Below, in pieces: positions 43,349 to 53,906 of a stretch of 64,000 bases of DNA. The DNA is from Saprospiraceae bacterium (GTDB taxonomy: Bacteria; Bacteroidota; Bacteroidia; Chitinophagales; Saprospiraceae). The stretch lies in the NCBI GenBank assembly GCA_016713025.1, contig JADJPZ010000003.1, positions 186,001-250,000 on the forward strand, given 5' to 3'. The notes beneath the pieces are model-generated. The model did no database searches, was not told the origin of the DNA, and saw only the letters and a list, made by a program, of their open reading frames with translations. How positions within the stretch are numbered: position 1 is the first letter of the stretch; each line of letters opens with the position of its first letter. A program made the translations under genes and the position numbers.

Positions 43349-44389
43349 ATGTCTTCAAACCGCAGAAAGTTTTTAAAACAAAGCGCTATTGTGTTGCCAT
43401 CCATTGCATTACTAGCTTCATGTGACAATAAGGCGGCCACAAAAGAAACCAAAAAACCTATTGTAGTTTCTACTTGGGATAGTGGTCTGATGGTCAATAA
43501 AGTAGCTTGGGAGATCATGAAGACAGGTGGAAAAGCCATAGATGCTGTAGAAAAAGGTGCGAATGAGATAGAAAATTCTATCAATTGCTGTGTTGGCCTT
43601 GGAGGCAACCCTGATCGTGATGGCAGGGTCACACTTGATGCATGTATCATGGATGAAAAATACAATTGTGGCAGTGTTGCTTTTTTGGAAAAAATTAAAA
43701 ATCCCATAAGTGTTGCCAGAAAGATCATGGAGAAAACCCCTCACGTCATGCTTGTCGGGCAGGGTGCATACCAATTTGCCATAGAAAATGGATTTACATC
43801 TGAAAATGGTGAGCTTTCAGCAGATGCAAAAAAAGAGTATGAAAAGTGGCTTGTAAAATCAGAATACAAGCCTGTCATGAATATAGAACAACAACAATCC
43901 AAAGCTTTCCAAACACAAACTGCGCCGGCAAAACTTGATAACGGAGACACCAATCATGACACCATGGGCATAGTAGCATTGGATAAAAACGGAGATTTGT
44001 CAGGATCCTGCACTACAAGTGGGATGGGATTTAAAATGCGCGGCAGAGTAGGTGATTCGCCCATCATCGGCGGTGGTTTGTACGTTGATAATGAAGTAGG
44101 GGCTGCAACGTCTTCCGGTCAGGGAGAAGAAGTGATCCGTATCTGCGGTACCCACCTTGTAGTAGAGCTGATGCGGCAAGGCAATAGTCCAGAAAATGCT
44201 TGTAAAATTGCTGTAGAAAGACTCATCAAAATCAATCCGGAAAAGGCAAAAAACTTTCAGGTAGGTTTCCTGGCACTCAACAAGTATGGTGAGCATGGGG
44301 CTTATTCTATTCAGCCTGGATTTGTATATTCAGTGACAGATGGAGATGATGGAGGCAAAGTTATTAAATCAAAGTCACACTTTAGCTGA
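43349..44389 (+). CDS. N4-(beta-N-acetylglucosaminyl)-L-asparaginase-like lipoprotein
   Basis: 346 residues of the Ntn-hydrolase glycosylasparaginase/isoaspartyl peptidase family. The N-terminus has a twin-arginine-type signal (NRRKFLK) and a lipobox (LLASC), so it is likely folded before export and lipid-anchored. The self-cleavage site is DTNHDTMGIVALD with the nucleophilic Thr near residue 207; the substrate site continues GSCTTSGMGFKMRGRVGDSPIIGGGLYVDN and GEEVIRICGTH. It removes asparagine from N-glycan-asparagine remnants or cleaves isoaspartyl peptides. Convergent with the ABC gene; ends 21 bases before it. Confidence 0.88.
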   Translation: MSSNRRKFLKQSAIVLPSIALLASCDNKAATKETKKPIVVSTWDSGLMVNKVAWEIMKTGGKAIDAVEKGANEIENSINCCVGLGGNPDRDGRVTLDACIMDEKYNCGSVAFLEKIKNPISVARKIMEKTPHVMLVGQGAYQFAIENGFTSENGELSADAKKEYEKWLVKSEYKPVMNIEQQQSKAFQTQTAPAKLDNGDTNHDTMGIVALDKNGDLSGSCTTSGMGFKMRGRVGDSPIIGGGLYVDNEVGAATSSGQGEEVIRICGTHLVVELMRQGNSPENACKIAVERLIKINPEKAKNFQVGFLALNKYGEHGAYSIQPGFVYSVTDGDDGGKVIKSKSHFS

Positions 44390-44410
44390 CAACAAAGCCT
44401 TTAAAATACT

Positions 44411-46000
44411 CTAAGCATAGGTGGTGATAAGTTGTTTGGTAATGCTATGTTTGGGATTTTCGAAAATTTCAGTCGCACCACCCTGCTCTATTATCCGACC
44501 ACTATCCAACACTATCACTTCATCGCTTATATATTTAATAAGCATCGGATCGTGAGAAATAAAAATAGTAGTAAATTGATATTTATTCCTTAGTTCCTCT
44601 ATTAAGGTAAGGATTTTAATTTGATTTCCCATATCAAGGGCTGAAAGTGATTCGTCAAATATGATGACCGAGGGACTGAGGAGTAATGCTCTCGCTATTG
44701 CCAGCCGTTGTCTCTGCCCACCGGAAAGCTGTGATGGGAGTTTTGTAAGAGTTTCTTCAGGAAGCCCAAATTCAACCAACGTTTTCTTAATGAGTTCTTT
44801 TTTGTCTTCTTCAGCAGGTGCAAGTCTGTATTGATCAATCACTTCTGATAAAATATCACTGACAGAGTACAAAGGATTAAAAGCATGGTACGAATCTTGT
44901 TGAACAAGTTGTACTGATCTTCTCAATGCTTTATTTTGTTTAAAGACATCAACATTGACCGGGGTATCATTTACTAAAACACTTCCATTAGTAGCATCAA
45001 TAACTCCTGCCAGAATTTTAGCTAAGGTTGATTTGCCACTGCCCGTTTTTCCAATAACACCCAGTACTGCTCCTTTATTTACAGAAAAACTGATTTCCCG
45101 TAAAATTACTGATGTATTTTTTTTCGAAAACCACCAACCGGAGTTGTATGATTTACATATTTGTTTGAGCACTATGAAGGGCTCAATGGATTCAATTTTG
45201 GTTATTTGTGTTTTTACTGGCAGTGTCATTTTAAAATATGACTCCACATAATCTTGGAATGGAGCAGCGATTCCGTTTTGATTGGAAATGTCATCAACGA
45301 TCAGCCCATCCTTTATCAGTACTATTTGATTAGAAATTTTACTCAATAATCTGACATCATGAGAAATAAAAATCAGAGAACACTTATTTCTTTTTTTGAT
45401 ATCAAGCAGTAAGTTTATAATTTCTGATGAAGTAGAGGCATCGAGATTTGAAGTTGGTTCATCAGCAATGATGATATCAGGTTGATTGGCTATGGCTATG
45501 GCTATCACAATTCTTTGCTGCTGACCTCCCGAAAGTTCAAAAGGGTAAGCATTCAAAATGTGTTCAAAATCATCAAATCCTACACTTTGAAGTAAATCTA
45601 TGCATTTTAGGTTTAATGTTGCTTTAGAAGCTTTAGGTTGGTGGATTTTTAATATTTCCTCGATTTGTTTACCACATTTTATTACAGGATTCAAGGCAGC
45701 ATCCGGATTTTGGAATATGATCGAAATCTTATTGCCTCTGATAGTAGCATACTCCTTTTCGGATAAGCTTAACAATTCACTTCCATTAAAATTTATTGAA
45801 CCGGAAATTTTCAATCCATCAGTTGGATCATGTAGGTTTAAAATGGAAAGAGCCGTCATGGACTTGCCGCTTCCTGACTCTCCGGTAATCCCCAGTATTG
45901 AATTTTCTTCCAATTCAAAATTAATATCTTTCAAAATCGGAATTTCTCTTCCATTTGAAAAAAAATCAATTCTTAGGTTTGAAATTTTCAAGAATGACAT
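44411..46000 (-). CDS. Double ABC ATPase of a peptide/nickel-type importer
   Basis: 529 residues with two complete ABC domains. First: GESGSGKSMTAL (Walker A, about residues 38-49), LSGGQQQRIVIA (signature, about 158-169) and ADEPTSNLD (Walker B). Second: GKTGSGKSTLA (about 318-328), LSGGQRQRLAIARALL (about 427-442) and FDESLSALD. The fused DppD-DppF arrangement is as in YejF and related ATPases that power uptake of peptides, nickel or microcins. No permease or binding protein lies beside it in the window, so the transport partners are elsewhere. Confidence 0.9.
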   Translation of the reverse strand: MSFLKISNLRIDFFSNGREIPILKDINFELEENSILGITGESGSGKSMTALSILNLHDPTDGLKISGSINFNGSELLSLSEKEYATIRGNKISIIFQNPDAALNPVIKCGKQIEEILKIHQPKASKATLNLKCIDLLQSVGFDDFEHILNAYPFELSGGQQQRIVIAIAIANQPDIIIADEPTSNLDASTSSEIINLLLDIKKRNKCSLIFISHDVRLLSKISNQIVLIKDGLIVDDISNQNGIAAPFQDYVESYFKMTLPVKTQITKIESIEPFIVLKQICKSYNSGWWFSKKNTSVILREISFSVNKGAVLGVIGKTGSGKSTLAKILAGVIDATNGSVLVNDTPVNVDVFKQNKALRRSVQLVQQDSYHAFNPLYSVSDILSEVIDQYRLAPAEEDKKELIKKTLVEFGLPEETLTKLPSQLSGGQRQRLAIARALLLSPSVIIFDESLSALDMGNQIKILTLIEELRNKYQFTTIFISHDPMLIKYISDEVIVLDSGRIIEQGGATEIFENPKHSITKQLITTYA

Positions 46001-46097
46001 TTTGTTCGCTTGAATTAAACTGTAAAGTAATGAACAAATTTTAAATTAAGTACAATAAAATAATCATACTTTGATTTGTCCAAGATATTGGTTTAAT

Positions 46098-46130
46098 CAA
46101 AAAACCCCTGCAAAACTCTTTACAGGGGTC
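46098..46130 (-). terminator. Terminator of the giant adhesin gene
   Basis: On the minus strand: GACCCCTG, loop TAAAGAGTTTTG, CAGGGGT then a run of T. A textbook GC-rich stem plus T tract 28 bases after the adhesin stop. Confidence 0.88.
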
Positions 46131-46157
46131 TATGGGGTCAATCAACTACAGTATTAT

Positions 46158-49100
46158 TTATCTTATATTCAACATCTTCATCGTCTTGACTTCATTACCA
46201 AAAGTGATATCATAAAGCAAAACTCCTGACCCATTGAGCTGGTCAGCGTTAAGAATGATAATATTTTCACCTTTGTTCATATATTCTTTACACGAATAAA
46301 TCACCCTACCAGTGATATCTCTGACCCTTACAGCAACTTCCCCATTAGATGGTATAAGGAATTTGATTTCTGTGCTTTGATTCCATGGATTTGGTGTATT
46401 ACCAACGATCATAAACTTATCAACATCAATTTCAGCATTTCTAAATCCTAATGTATGCGTTTGATCTCCTTCGGAATAAAGCTCAGGCTTTATAAGTTTT
46501 GTCAAAGAGAGCTTATTCTGAATATTTTCAGAAGACTTTAACTCTATATTGAACATTACATCACCTTTGCTGACTTTGATACCTTCAGGATTGTGCCATG
46601 ACATTCGTAATATCCCGTCAGCATAGGAGTAATGATAATCATGGACATCCATCATACCTGCATGAATCCTGACATTTTCAATTGCACCGACAAAAGCACT
46701 AAACTGAATTCCTGTTATATTCTGGTCAAATCCGGCTGATACCGGTATTGACTTACCCGTCAATGTGCTCACCGCCTTATTCAAAATAAGGTTGTAATCG
46801 GCAGCTCTGCTTACTGTGATATTATCATTTACATTGGCTGTATAACTGCCGTTGACATCACCTATCTTCACTCCTACCCAGTTTATCTCCATACTATTGT
46901 CAAGAGAATTGATATGATATTTCTCAGGCAATGGTGTACTATGTGGTGAAGAAGGGTCAGGAAACTTATGATTCTTGTCCACCATTCTCCAGCTCTTGTT
47001 ATCACCAAAGTGGTCCTGAACACCCAGAATTACTTTTCTCAACATAGTAAGGTCAGCTGCTGTAATTCTGTAATCTTTATTAACATCAGCTGCTAACAGT
47101 TGATATGGAGATTTGAGTGATTCTATTCCAAGAATATGCCTTTGAATGAAGATCAAATCCATAGTACTTACTCCATCGAGAATACCAGTATTTTTAGCAG
47201 GAATGACATCATATTTACCCCCTGTTGGCATGTCAGGAAATTTGTATTTACCATCGACATCACTCATCACAGGAGATCCGTTACTACCTTCCAATACGAC
47301 AGCAACATCTTTTACGGCCTGATTACTTTCAGTCTTCACATTTCCAGAAACAACAGGACGAAGGGTTCCGCAAAAGTTATTTGGATCCAAAGTTCTGGAA
47401 AGAGCATTATTACAAGAAAAGAAATGATTTGACTGCCCTTCATGAAAAAAGTATATGCTAAAGCTAAATACTGTATTAATATCGGAACAATTCCAACGCT
47501 TTATATTATCATTTTGATTACTTGAAGAAAATGATGCAATTACTTCCCGATTATCATCACAGTTTGTTGTAATTTCATAATACATTGAAACTGGGGCATC
47601 TACAAAAAGCTGATCAGTCATTTCTGGAAATGCTTTGATACATCTAATTCGCAATTGAGTTGTATCTGTCACCTGAACTATGACATCTCTTGTAACTATA
47701 TTATTACAGGCATCTCTTACAGTGAGGGTCACAGTGGTTGAACCTACAGGATATTGTCCGGATATGTTGAAAGAAGGTAAGTCATTTTGACTATTGCTTA
47801 GTAATGTTAGATTACAACCTGTTGCATTATGAAAAACACCTTCAAGGGTACCGATACACTCTTCATTGTCAGCAATAACATTTAAGACAGAAGGACCATT
47901 AATAACTGGAGGTTGATTGGTAATCGTAATAGTTTGATTAAAACTAAAAATACCATTATTGGTGCCTGCTAATAGTTGACATGTATCGACAACCCTCCAG
48001 GTTCGGGTTATGACTTGCGCACATAAAGGATTTTGAGGTGGCGGATTGTCCGTAAATGAAATTGATACTCTTGAGCAAAGACCTAAAGTTCTTGTAATCC
48101 TTGCCCTTCCAGTCCTTGATGTGTCAATACCCTGACAATTGGTCACTGTGATATTTGGAGGGAAAGCAATATCTGCCAGAGTCAATATCCCTGAAATTCT
48201 TACAGTAATTATTTGAACACATTGAGTAGAATTGCCACTCCTGTCCGTCGCGACAAATGTACGAATAATCTGACCAGCATTGCAAATATTTAGATTTCTG
48301 ATCACAGGACCTTCAATTATGGTTAAACCCACAGGACAGTTATCTGTAGCTGATGCATTTCCATAGGTGGATAAAGGTGCATTAGGGTCAAAAGATTCAC
48401 AATTTACAGTTAGGTTGGCTGGGCATGAGATGACAGGATCTATTGTATCACGTACAGTGACTTGAGCTGTGCAAGTAAGTGAGTCGTTCGTTATGGTATT
48501 TTTTACAATCAATGTGACCGTAATAGTTCTATCAGCATCATTACAGAAAAAAGTTGCTGGTGTAACTCTCGCTGTTATATTTGGGCACGATCCCATAGTT
48601 CCTGTACTGATATCAGCCGGACTAATTGTCACAGATCCATTTGGACCCAAATGAGCTGTAAAATTGCGCGTAGTACATATTAATGTTCCTGGATCCACTG
48701 ATACGGTTGTTGTTCTGCTGGCAGTACAACCTTTGATATCAGTGACAGTTACTGTATATGATGTTGTGACAACAGGTGATACCGTAATTGAATTAGTAGT
48801 TGCTTGTGTATTCCATATGTAGCTTACACCTCCTGTAGCAGTGAGGGTAGTAGATTCCCCAATACAAATAAGCAAATCTCCTGTTACAGTTACTGTCGGT
48901 GGAGTAAATACATTCACAATTTTGCTTGCAGATGCAGAACAACCGCTATTGTTAGTTACAGTTACAGTATAAGTTGAAGTTGCGTTGACTGTTACATTGA
49001 TAAAAGAAGTGGTCGCTCCGGTACTCCATAAGTATGTACCTCCGCCACTGGCAGTGAGTAGTGTACTTGTAGAAATACATACAGTATCGGCACCAACTAT

Positions 49101-52100
49101 AGATGCTGTTGGAGCACTGCTTATATTTACAACAATACTACTAACGCCGGTACATCCATTAGCTCCGGTTGCAGTAACGGTGTATGTTGTAGCTATTGTT
49201 GGTTTTACAGTGATTTGAGTGGTGGTAGCACCTGTACTCCACAGATAAGTATTACCGCCTGATGCAGTCAAAATAGTGGAATCTCCTAAACAAATAGAAT
49301 TATTTCCGGTGATTTGAATATTTGGAGGCGGTATTATATTTACTGCAGCCGAAGTAGAGGCTTTACATCCATTATTATCTGTCACAGTAACCGAAAATGT
49401 CATGTTGACTGTCGGGTTTACGACTATTACTGCAGAAGTGGCTCCGGTACTCCAAAGAAATGACATACCCCCAGAAGCAGTTAACGTAGTGGATCCACCG
49501 GAACATATTGATAAGTTTCCTGTAATTAAAGCATTTGGAGGTGTTCTAAGCGTTACCGTCCTTGTTAAAACAGCCGTGCAACCATTTGGCACTGTGACTG
49601 TAACAGAGTAAGTTGTTGTAACACTAGGTGATACTCGAATTGAATCAATTGTACTTCCGGTACTCCAAACATATGAAGCTCCTCCTACCACTCTTAGAGT
49701 GGTTGAGTCTGCAGGGCAAATAAGATTGTTACCTGTAATTAAAACATTAGAAAGATCTCCTAAGGTAACTCGTATTGTGTCAGTATCTATACAACCAAAT
49801 GAATCAGTACCTGTCACTCTATACACAGTTGGTGCAGCTGGACTTACTGATATACTCGAAGTCGTCTGGCCTGTACTCCATAAATACGTGGTAGCACCTG
49901 AAGCTGTTAATGTGAGAGGACTTCCCGGACAAAAAACGCTTCCCCCACTAATGGTAACAGTAGGATTAGGGTTCACAATCACAGTTTTAGAAGTTATTCC
50001 AGTACATCCATTAATATCTGTGACAGTGACTGAATAAGTTGTATTCACGCTTGGAGAAACAGTAATTGAAGTGGTTGTAGCATTTGTAGTCCATCTATAA
50101 CTTATACCTCCAGATGCAGTTAAAACTGTAGATTCACCAATACAAATACTGGTATCGCCAGTTATGGCAGGATTGATTGTTAATCCATTTACTGTCACCG
50201 TTATTGAACTCGATGCAGTACATCCATTAGAATCAGTAGCTGTTACTGTATAAATGGTATTTGAAGTTGGACTTACTGTTATAGACGTTGTAGTTGCTTG
50301 TGTACTCCATACATATGAAGTCCCGCCTGACGCTGTCAAAGTAGTTGATTGATTGATACAAACAACAGTATTTCCGGATATTGTAACCACGGGAGGTTGT
50401 GTCACAACCACAACTCTTGACAGCGATGCAGTACATCCATTAGTTGCTGTTACAGTAACGGTGTAAGTGGTATTGACCACAGGACTTACATTGATCGCAG
50501 CAGTAGTTGCTCCGGTATTCCAAACATAGGTACCGCCACCACTTGCAGTTATTGTTGTAGATCCACCCATACAGATATTTGCTCCGGTAATACCAACCTG
50601 AGGAGATGGTATAACAGTAACTATTACTGAAGCTGTATCAGAACAACCAAACGGACCTGTACCAATCACAGTATACTCAGTCGTTTGCAAAGGACTTACT
50701 GTAATTGAAGATGTATTCGCTCCTGTACTCCATTGATAACTTGATCCTCCTGATGCTGACAATGTAGTTGATGTTCCACTACAAACATTAGTATTGCCGG
50801 AAATAATTACAGAAATTGGGTTGTCAACACATAAATTCCTGCATATGTTGGAATTATTATTATCCTGTACGTCAATTTTGACATTTACGAAATCAGTTTT
50901 TCCATTACAATCATGTACCCATAATTGAATAGTTATGTTTTGACCAACATGTCTGCAATCAAAACACATCTTGGTAGAATCTGGATTGGCAGAGAAGCTA
51001 AATCTCAACGGCTTCCCTTCACAACATGTCGAATAACTACTAGCATCAAGCGAAGCAGCATTTATACAGACTTTCTCGACATCAGGTACTCCATCTCCAT
51101 CAACATCCCAAGGCTCTACACTTACACTTATTTTTTCCAAAGCTACGGCTACAGGTTTTCCACTACTCTGTACCAGGATAAATTGATCTCTTGTAATAAT
51201 ATTGCCGCATGCATCTTCAAATGACCACTGAACTCTAGTGATACCTACCGGAAAGCTCCTGTTTGTAATCCTGTTGATATGTCCGACACCGGTTATAGAA
51301 TGCTCATAACTGCCATCATTGCCATGATCGATTTTTACAAGTCTTCTTAATTGATTGTCAGGAGTACATAAATCTCTTCCAGTAACTTCAAGATTTACAA
51401 TTGCATTTGTACAGTTACCATCTGCAGTTACAAAAGTGTCCCTTTCAGGAATGTCTCCTACAAAGAATGGAGGTACAGTATTATTAACTTTAATGGTTTG
51501 TATAAATTTTTGAGGAACATAGCTTCCGCCTAATCTCTCCATTTCACACCAATCTATTACTGTCCACGTTCTCAATATTTTATAACATGCACCTGTTGCA
51601 AAAGTAAATATTTCATCTTTATGAGTAGCCGATGCCATACTGCAAGCTGTCTGACGTATCACAGGTCGACCATGTCCGGCAGGTAAGTTGTCCGGCTCCA
51701 GATCAGCTACTGAACATTTGTCTTTTACTTCATAAAATTCATTTGGAAAGTCTACATCTCTTATAGGGTTAAACCTATTTATTTCGTCACTTGTCACTGT
51801 AATAATCTGAGTGCATGTCGCAGAATTTACACCATCATAAGCTCTGAATGTTCTCTCGATAGTACCAACTCTACATGGATTTAACTTGAATACCGGACGC
51901 AACATACTATCCTGAGGATTACAAGCATCAATTACAGTCGGCCTTCCGAACCTTGTAAGATCCATACCTTCGTAAGCCTCACTGCAATCTAAAGTAGCAT
52001 CATCCGGACATGTTATCTTTGGAACAAACTTGTCCTGTACTGTCACATTGACCATACATTCATTCCAGTTTCCTGATTTGTCAACTGCTCTAAATACTAC

Positions 52101-53906
52101 AGTATGCGGATTTGTCACCACATCTTCGCAGCAGAATTTTAATGATTCGCTAAATCCACATGGGTTTTCAATTTCAACGATATAAAGATATTCCAAACTT
52201 TCATTACCAAAATTGACCCATTTGCCATTTGTATGTTTTGTTCTGACATATATTGAGTCATTCCTTTGATTGATTGGTGTGATGTTTACATCCACAGGAA
52301 ATCCAGTTTCCCAGTTTATATAGCTTAAAGGCTGGTTATTATTATACCATCTGAATTCTCCTTTTCCAACAGCATCTCTCAAACCAATGATGTAATCTTC
52401 AGCTGTATTCCAATCCAGATATTTGTTTAGTACCCACTGATTTTCATTTGCATTGTTCATCTGTACAAGATATCCGCCAACTGCAGCTGCTGTTTTTGCA
52501 GCAACACCCGGTGTTGCCCTATGTTTGGATACATAATAGTGATGAGGGGCATTTTTTCCTGGATTTAAAAATTCTCCGACGTAAGTAAATCCAGGAATTT
52601 TTGGAGCATCACATGGAAGGCAATTAGTAGGATTCATTCTCCTGATAAGAATTTTACTCAAATCACATTCATCATATGATCCGTCATTGACATGATGAGC
52701 ATAAACATAGGCTTCACCTTTTGAGTTCAACCCAGCTACAGTTTCTCCTTTGCAAATGGCCGTAGGAGCAGTATTGTCTTCGACTTTTACTGTATATGAT
52801 ATTTGGTGGGAGTTTAGACACTCGTCATAAGCCCTAACAGTGATGACATGTGCCAATCCTGATGCAGCAAGCTTAATCTTTGTAGGTTGTTTGATATTTC
52901 TAATAATACCACCCGGATAGATGATATCAATTGTCACTTCATTATTGCAAGTATCTATTGCAACGGGTACAGGAACAACATACTCACCTGCACAATCATG
53001 CCCTGAAGTTGTTATTGTGACATTTGGAAGCGGCTCAATTCTTGGGCCTTTATTATCCAAAATTTCAATCACTTGCTCATGTGTTCGGTGTTGATATAAT
53101 GAACCACACTGCTCATACACGTGCCATGTTCTGATAATTTTTTTAACACAACCTGCTTTTAGCTCTTTATCCGTAAACCATGAAACAATATTACAAATTT
53201 CTGTACCTGTAGGGTAAATATGATAAGGTCCATATTTAGGTCTTCCGTATTCGACAGGACTTGGTCTGCCTTCATCGTCCAATTTGAGAGAATCACACGA
53301 TACTGCTGTCATTTTGATTCTATCAACAGGGAATGTCAATATGCCCCTGGCAACTGATAGATTTGGCCTTAAAACCGTAATGCGCAATCGGCACGTATCT
53401 GATCTGTTTCCAAATTTGTCAGTGGCCAGATACACTCTGTCAATATATTTTAGGATAGTGTCATGACAGACGGGTGTGACTGTCTCACTAACGATTACAT
53501 TTTGTACTGGTCCTCCACAATTATCTCTTTCAAAGGGACCATCAAAGTTAGCTAAAGCAAAACATGTCAATTCTATGTTCTTACAAAGAGATACAGGTGG
53601 CATCTTATCTTCTACAGTGATCCATGACCAGCATGAATTACCACTGCATATTTCTATTAATTTTGCCATCACTTTTGTACCGGCATGTTCTTTAGTAACT
53701 GTTCCATTTGGAATTGGATTACCTTTGGCATCTGTTAGCATAACCAAATAGGATGTTTCACTAGGCAGGATACCAGCGGCCAGCATTGATGGTGTAACCA
53801 GCGTTGAACAATGTTCTCCCAATCCAATTTTATATCTCCACTGCAGACCATAGACCCAGTTGGGGCATTGCTTACAGACACATTTAACTCTCCAGGTGAA
53901 GTACAT
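46158..53906 (-). CDS. Giant type IX-secreted adhesin, C-terminal two thirds (after frameshift)
   Basis: Real sequence begins at the frameshift near 53831 (KIGLGEHCSTLVTPSMLAAG); the first 25 or so residues from the ATG at 53906 are out of register. In order: HYR-like and Ig-like domains with paired Cys; a C-type-lectin-like domain (residues about 460-570: TPGVAAKTAAAVGGYLVQMNNANENQWV, WNTAEDYIIGLRD, FRWYNNNQPLSYINW); more HYR domains; ten tandem repeats of about 71 residues (about 1026-1739), each with VTISGN..IC.G.STTLTASGG..Y.WSTGATT.SITVSP...TTYTVTVTD.NGC; HYR domains; a dockerin-like segment (LAADVNKDYRITAADLTMLRKVILG); and a C-terminal type IX sorting domain (NTPNPWNQSTEIKFLIPSNGEVAVRVRDITG...). 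Cell-surface attachment is the likely role. Confidence 0.87.
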   Translation of the reverse strand: MYFTWRVKCVCKQCPNWVYGLQWRYKIGLGEHCSTLVTPSMLAAGILPSETSYLVMLTDAKGNPIPNGTVTKEHAGTKVMAKLIEICSGNSCWSWITVEDKMPPVSLCKNIELTCFALANFDGPFERDNCGGPVQNVIVSETVTPVCHDTILKYIDRVYLATDKFGNRSDTCRLRITVLRPNLSVARGILTFPVDRIKMTAVSCDSLKLDDEGRPSPVEYGRPKYGPYHIYPTGTEICNIVSWFTDKELKAGCVKKIIRTWHVYEQCGSLYQHRTHEQVIEILDNKGPRIEPLPNVTITTSGHDCAGEYVVPVPVAIDTCNNEVTIDIIYPGGIIRNIKQPTKIKLAASGLAHVITVRAYDECLNSHQISYTVKVEDNTAPTAICKGETVAGLNSKGEAYVYAHHVNDGSYDECDLSKILIRRMNPTNCLPCDAPKIPGFTYVGEFLNPGKNAPHHYYVSKHRATPGVAAKTAAAVGGYLVQMNNANENQWVLNKYLDWNTAEDYIIGLRDAVGKGEFRWYNNNQPLSYINWETGFPVDVNITPINQRNDSIYVRTKHTNGKWVNFGNESLEYLYIVEIENPCGFSESLKFCCEDVVTNPHTVVFRAVDKSGNWNECMVNVTVQDKFVPKITCPDDATLDCSEAYEGMDLTRFGRPTVIDACNPQDSMLRPVFKLNPCRVGTIERTFRAYDGVNSATCTQIITVTSDEINRFNPIRDVDFPNEFYEVKDKCSVADLEPDNLPAGHGRPVIRQTACSMASATHKDEIFTFATGACYKILRTWTVIDWCEMERLGGSYVPQKFIQTIKVNNTVPPFFVGDIPERDTFVTADGNCTNAIVNLEVTGRDLCTPDNQLRRLVKIDHGNDGSYEHSITGVGHINRITNRSFPVGITRVQWSFEDACGNIITRDQFILVQSSGKPVAVALEKISVSVEPWDVDGDGVPDVEKVCINAASLDASSYSTCCEGKPLRFSFSANPDSTKMCFDCRHVGQNITIQLWVHDCNGKTDFVNVKIDVQDNNNSNICRNLCVDNPISVIISGNTNVCSGTSTTLSASGGSSYQWSTGANTSSITVSPLQTTEYTVIGTGPFGCSDTASVIVTVIPSPQVGITGANICMGGSTTITASGGGTYVWNTGATTAAINVSPVVNTTYTVTVTATNGCTASLSRVVVVTQPPVVTISGNTVVCINQSTTLTASGGTSYVWSTQATTTSITVSPTSNTIYTVTATDSNGCTASSSITVTVNGLTINPAITGDTSICIGESTVLTASGGISYRWTTNATTTSITVSPSVNTTYSVTVTDINGCTGITSKTVIVNPNPTVTISGGSVFCPGSPLTLTASGATTYLWSTGQTTSSISVSPAAPTVYRVTGTDSFGCIDTDTIRVTLGDLSNVLITGNNLICPADSTTLRVVGGASYVWSTGSTIDSIRVSPSVTTTYSVTVTVPNGCTAVLTRTVTLRTPPNALITGNLSICSGGSTTLTASGGMSFLWSTGATSAVIVVNPTVNMTFSVTVTDNNGCKASTSAAVNIIPPPNIQITGNNSICLGDSTILTASGGNTYLWSTGATTTQITVKPTIATTYTVTATGANGCTGVSSIVVNISSAPTASIVGADTVCISTSTLLTASGGGTYLWSTGATTSFINVTVNATSTYTVTVTNNSGCSASASKIVNVFTPPTVTVTGDLLICIGESTTLTATGGVSYIWNTQATTNSITVSPVVTTSYTVTVTDIKGCTASRTTTVSVDPGTLICTTRNFTAHLGPNGSVTISPADISTGTMGSCPNITARVTPATFFCNDADRTITVTLIVKNTITNDSLTCTAQVTVRDTIDPVISCPANLTVNCESFDPNAPLSTYGNASATDNCPVGLTIIEGPVIRNLNICNAGQIIRTFVATDRSGNSTQCVQIITVRISGILTLADIAFPPNITVTNCQGIDTSRTGRARITRTLGLCSRVSISFTDNPPPQNPLCAQVITRTWRVVDTCQLLAGTNNGIFSFNQTITITNQPPVINGPSVLNVIADNEECIGTLEGVFHNATGCNLTLLSNSQNDLPSFNISGQYPVGSTTVTLTVRDACNNIVTRDVIVQVTDTTQLRIRCIKAFPEMTDQLFVDAPVSMYYEITTNCDDNREVIASFSSSNQNDNIKRWNCSDINTVFSFSIYFFHEGQSNHFFSCNNALSRTLDPNNFCGTLRPVVSGNVKTESNQAVKDVAVVLEGSNGSPVMSDVDGKYKFPDMPTGGKYDVIPAKNTGILDGVSTMDLIFIQRHILGIESLKSPYQLLAADVNKDYRITAADLTMLRKVILGVQDHFGDNKSWRMVDKNHKFPDPSSPHSTPLPEKYHINSLDNSMEINWVGVKIGDVNGSYTANVNDNITVSRAADYNLILNKAVSTLTGKSIPVSAGFDQNITGIQFSAFVGAIENVRIHAGMMDVHDYHYSYADGILRMSWHNPEGIKVSKGDVMFNIELKSSENIQNKLSLTKLIKPELYSEGDQTHTLGFRNAEIDVDKFMIVGNTPNPWNQSTEIKFLIPSNGEVAVRVRDITGRVIYSCKEYMNKGENIIILNADQLNGSGVLLYDITFGNEVKTMKMLNIR
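48690..50830 (-). repeat. Ten tandem Ig-like coding repeats, about 213 bp each
   Basis: Inside the adhesin. Each unit encodes about 71 residues with a conserved Cys at the start and a second in NGC, then a short Pro-rich linker (VTPP, NPNP). The units differ enough at DNA level to be read unambiguously, which suggests old duplication with ongoing divergence; units 2, 3, 8, 9 and 10 are the most alike by eye. Confidence 0.85.

Noticed and set aside
47136..47461. Plus-strand ORFs antisense to the adhesin
   Set aside because: Many such frames arise opposite the long coding sequence; none looks like a protein family.
48690..50830. Regularly spaced repeats that might suggest a CRISPR array or satellite
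   Set aside because: The period is about 213 bp and the units are coding Ig-like repeats of the adhesin; there are no short identical direct repeats with unique spacers.
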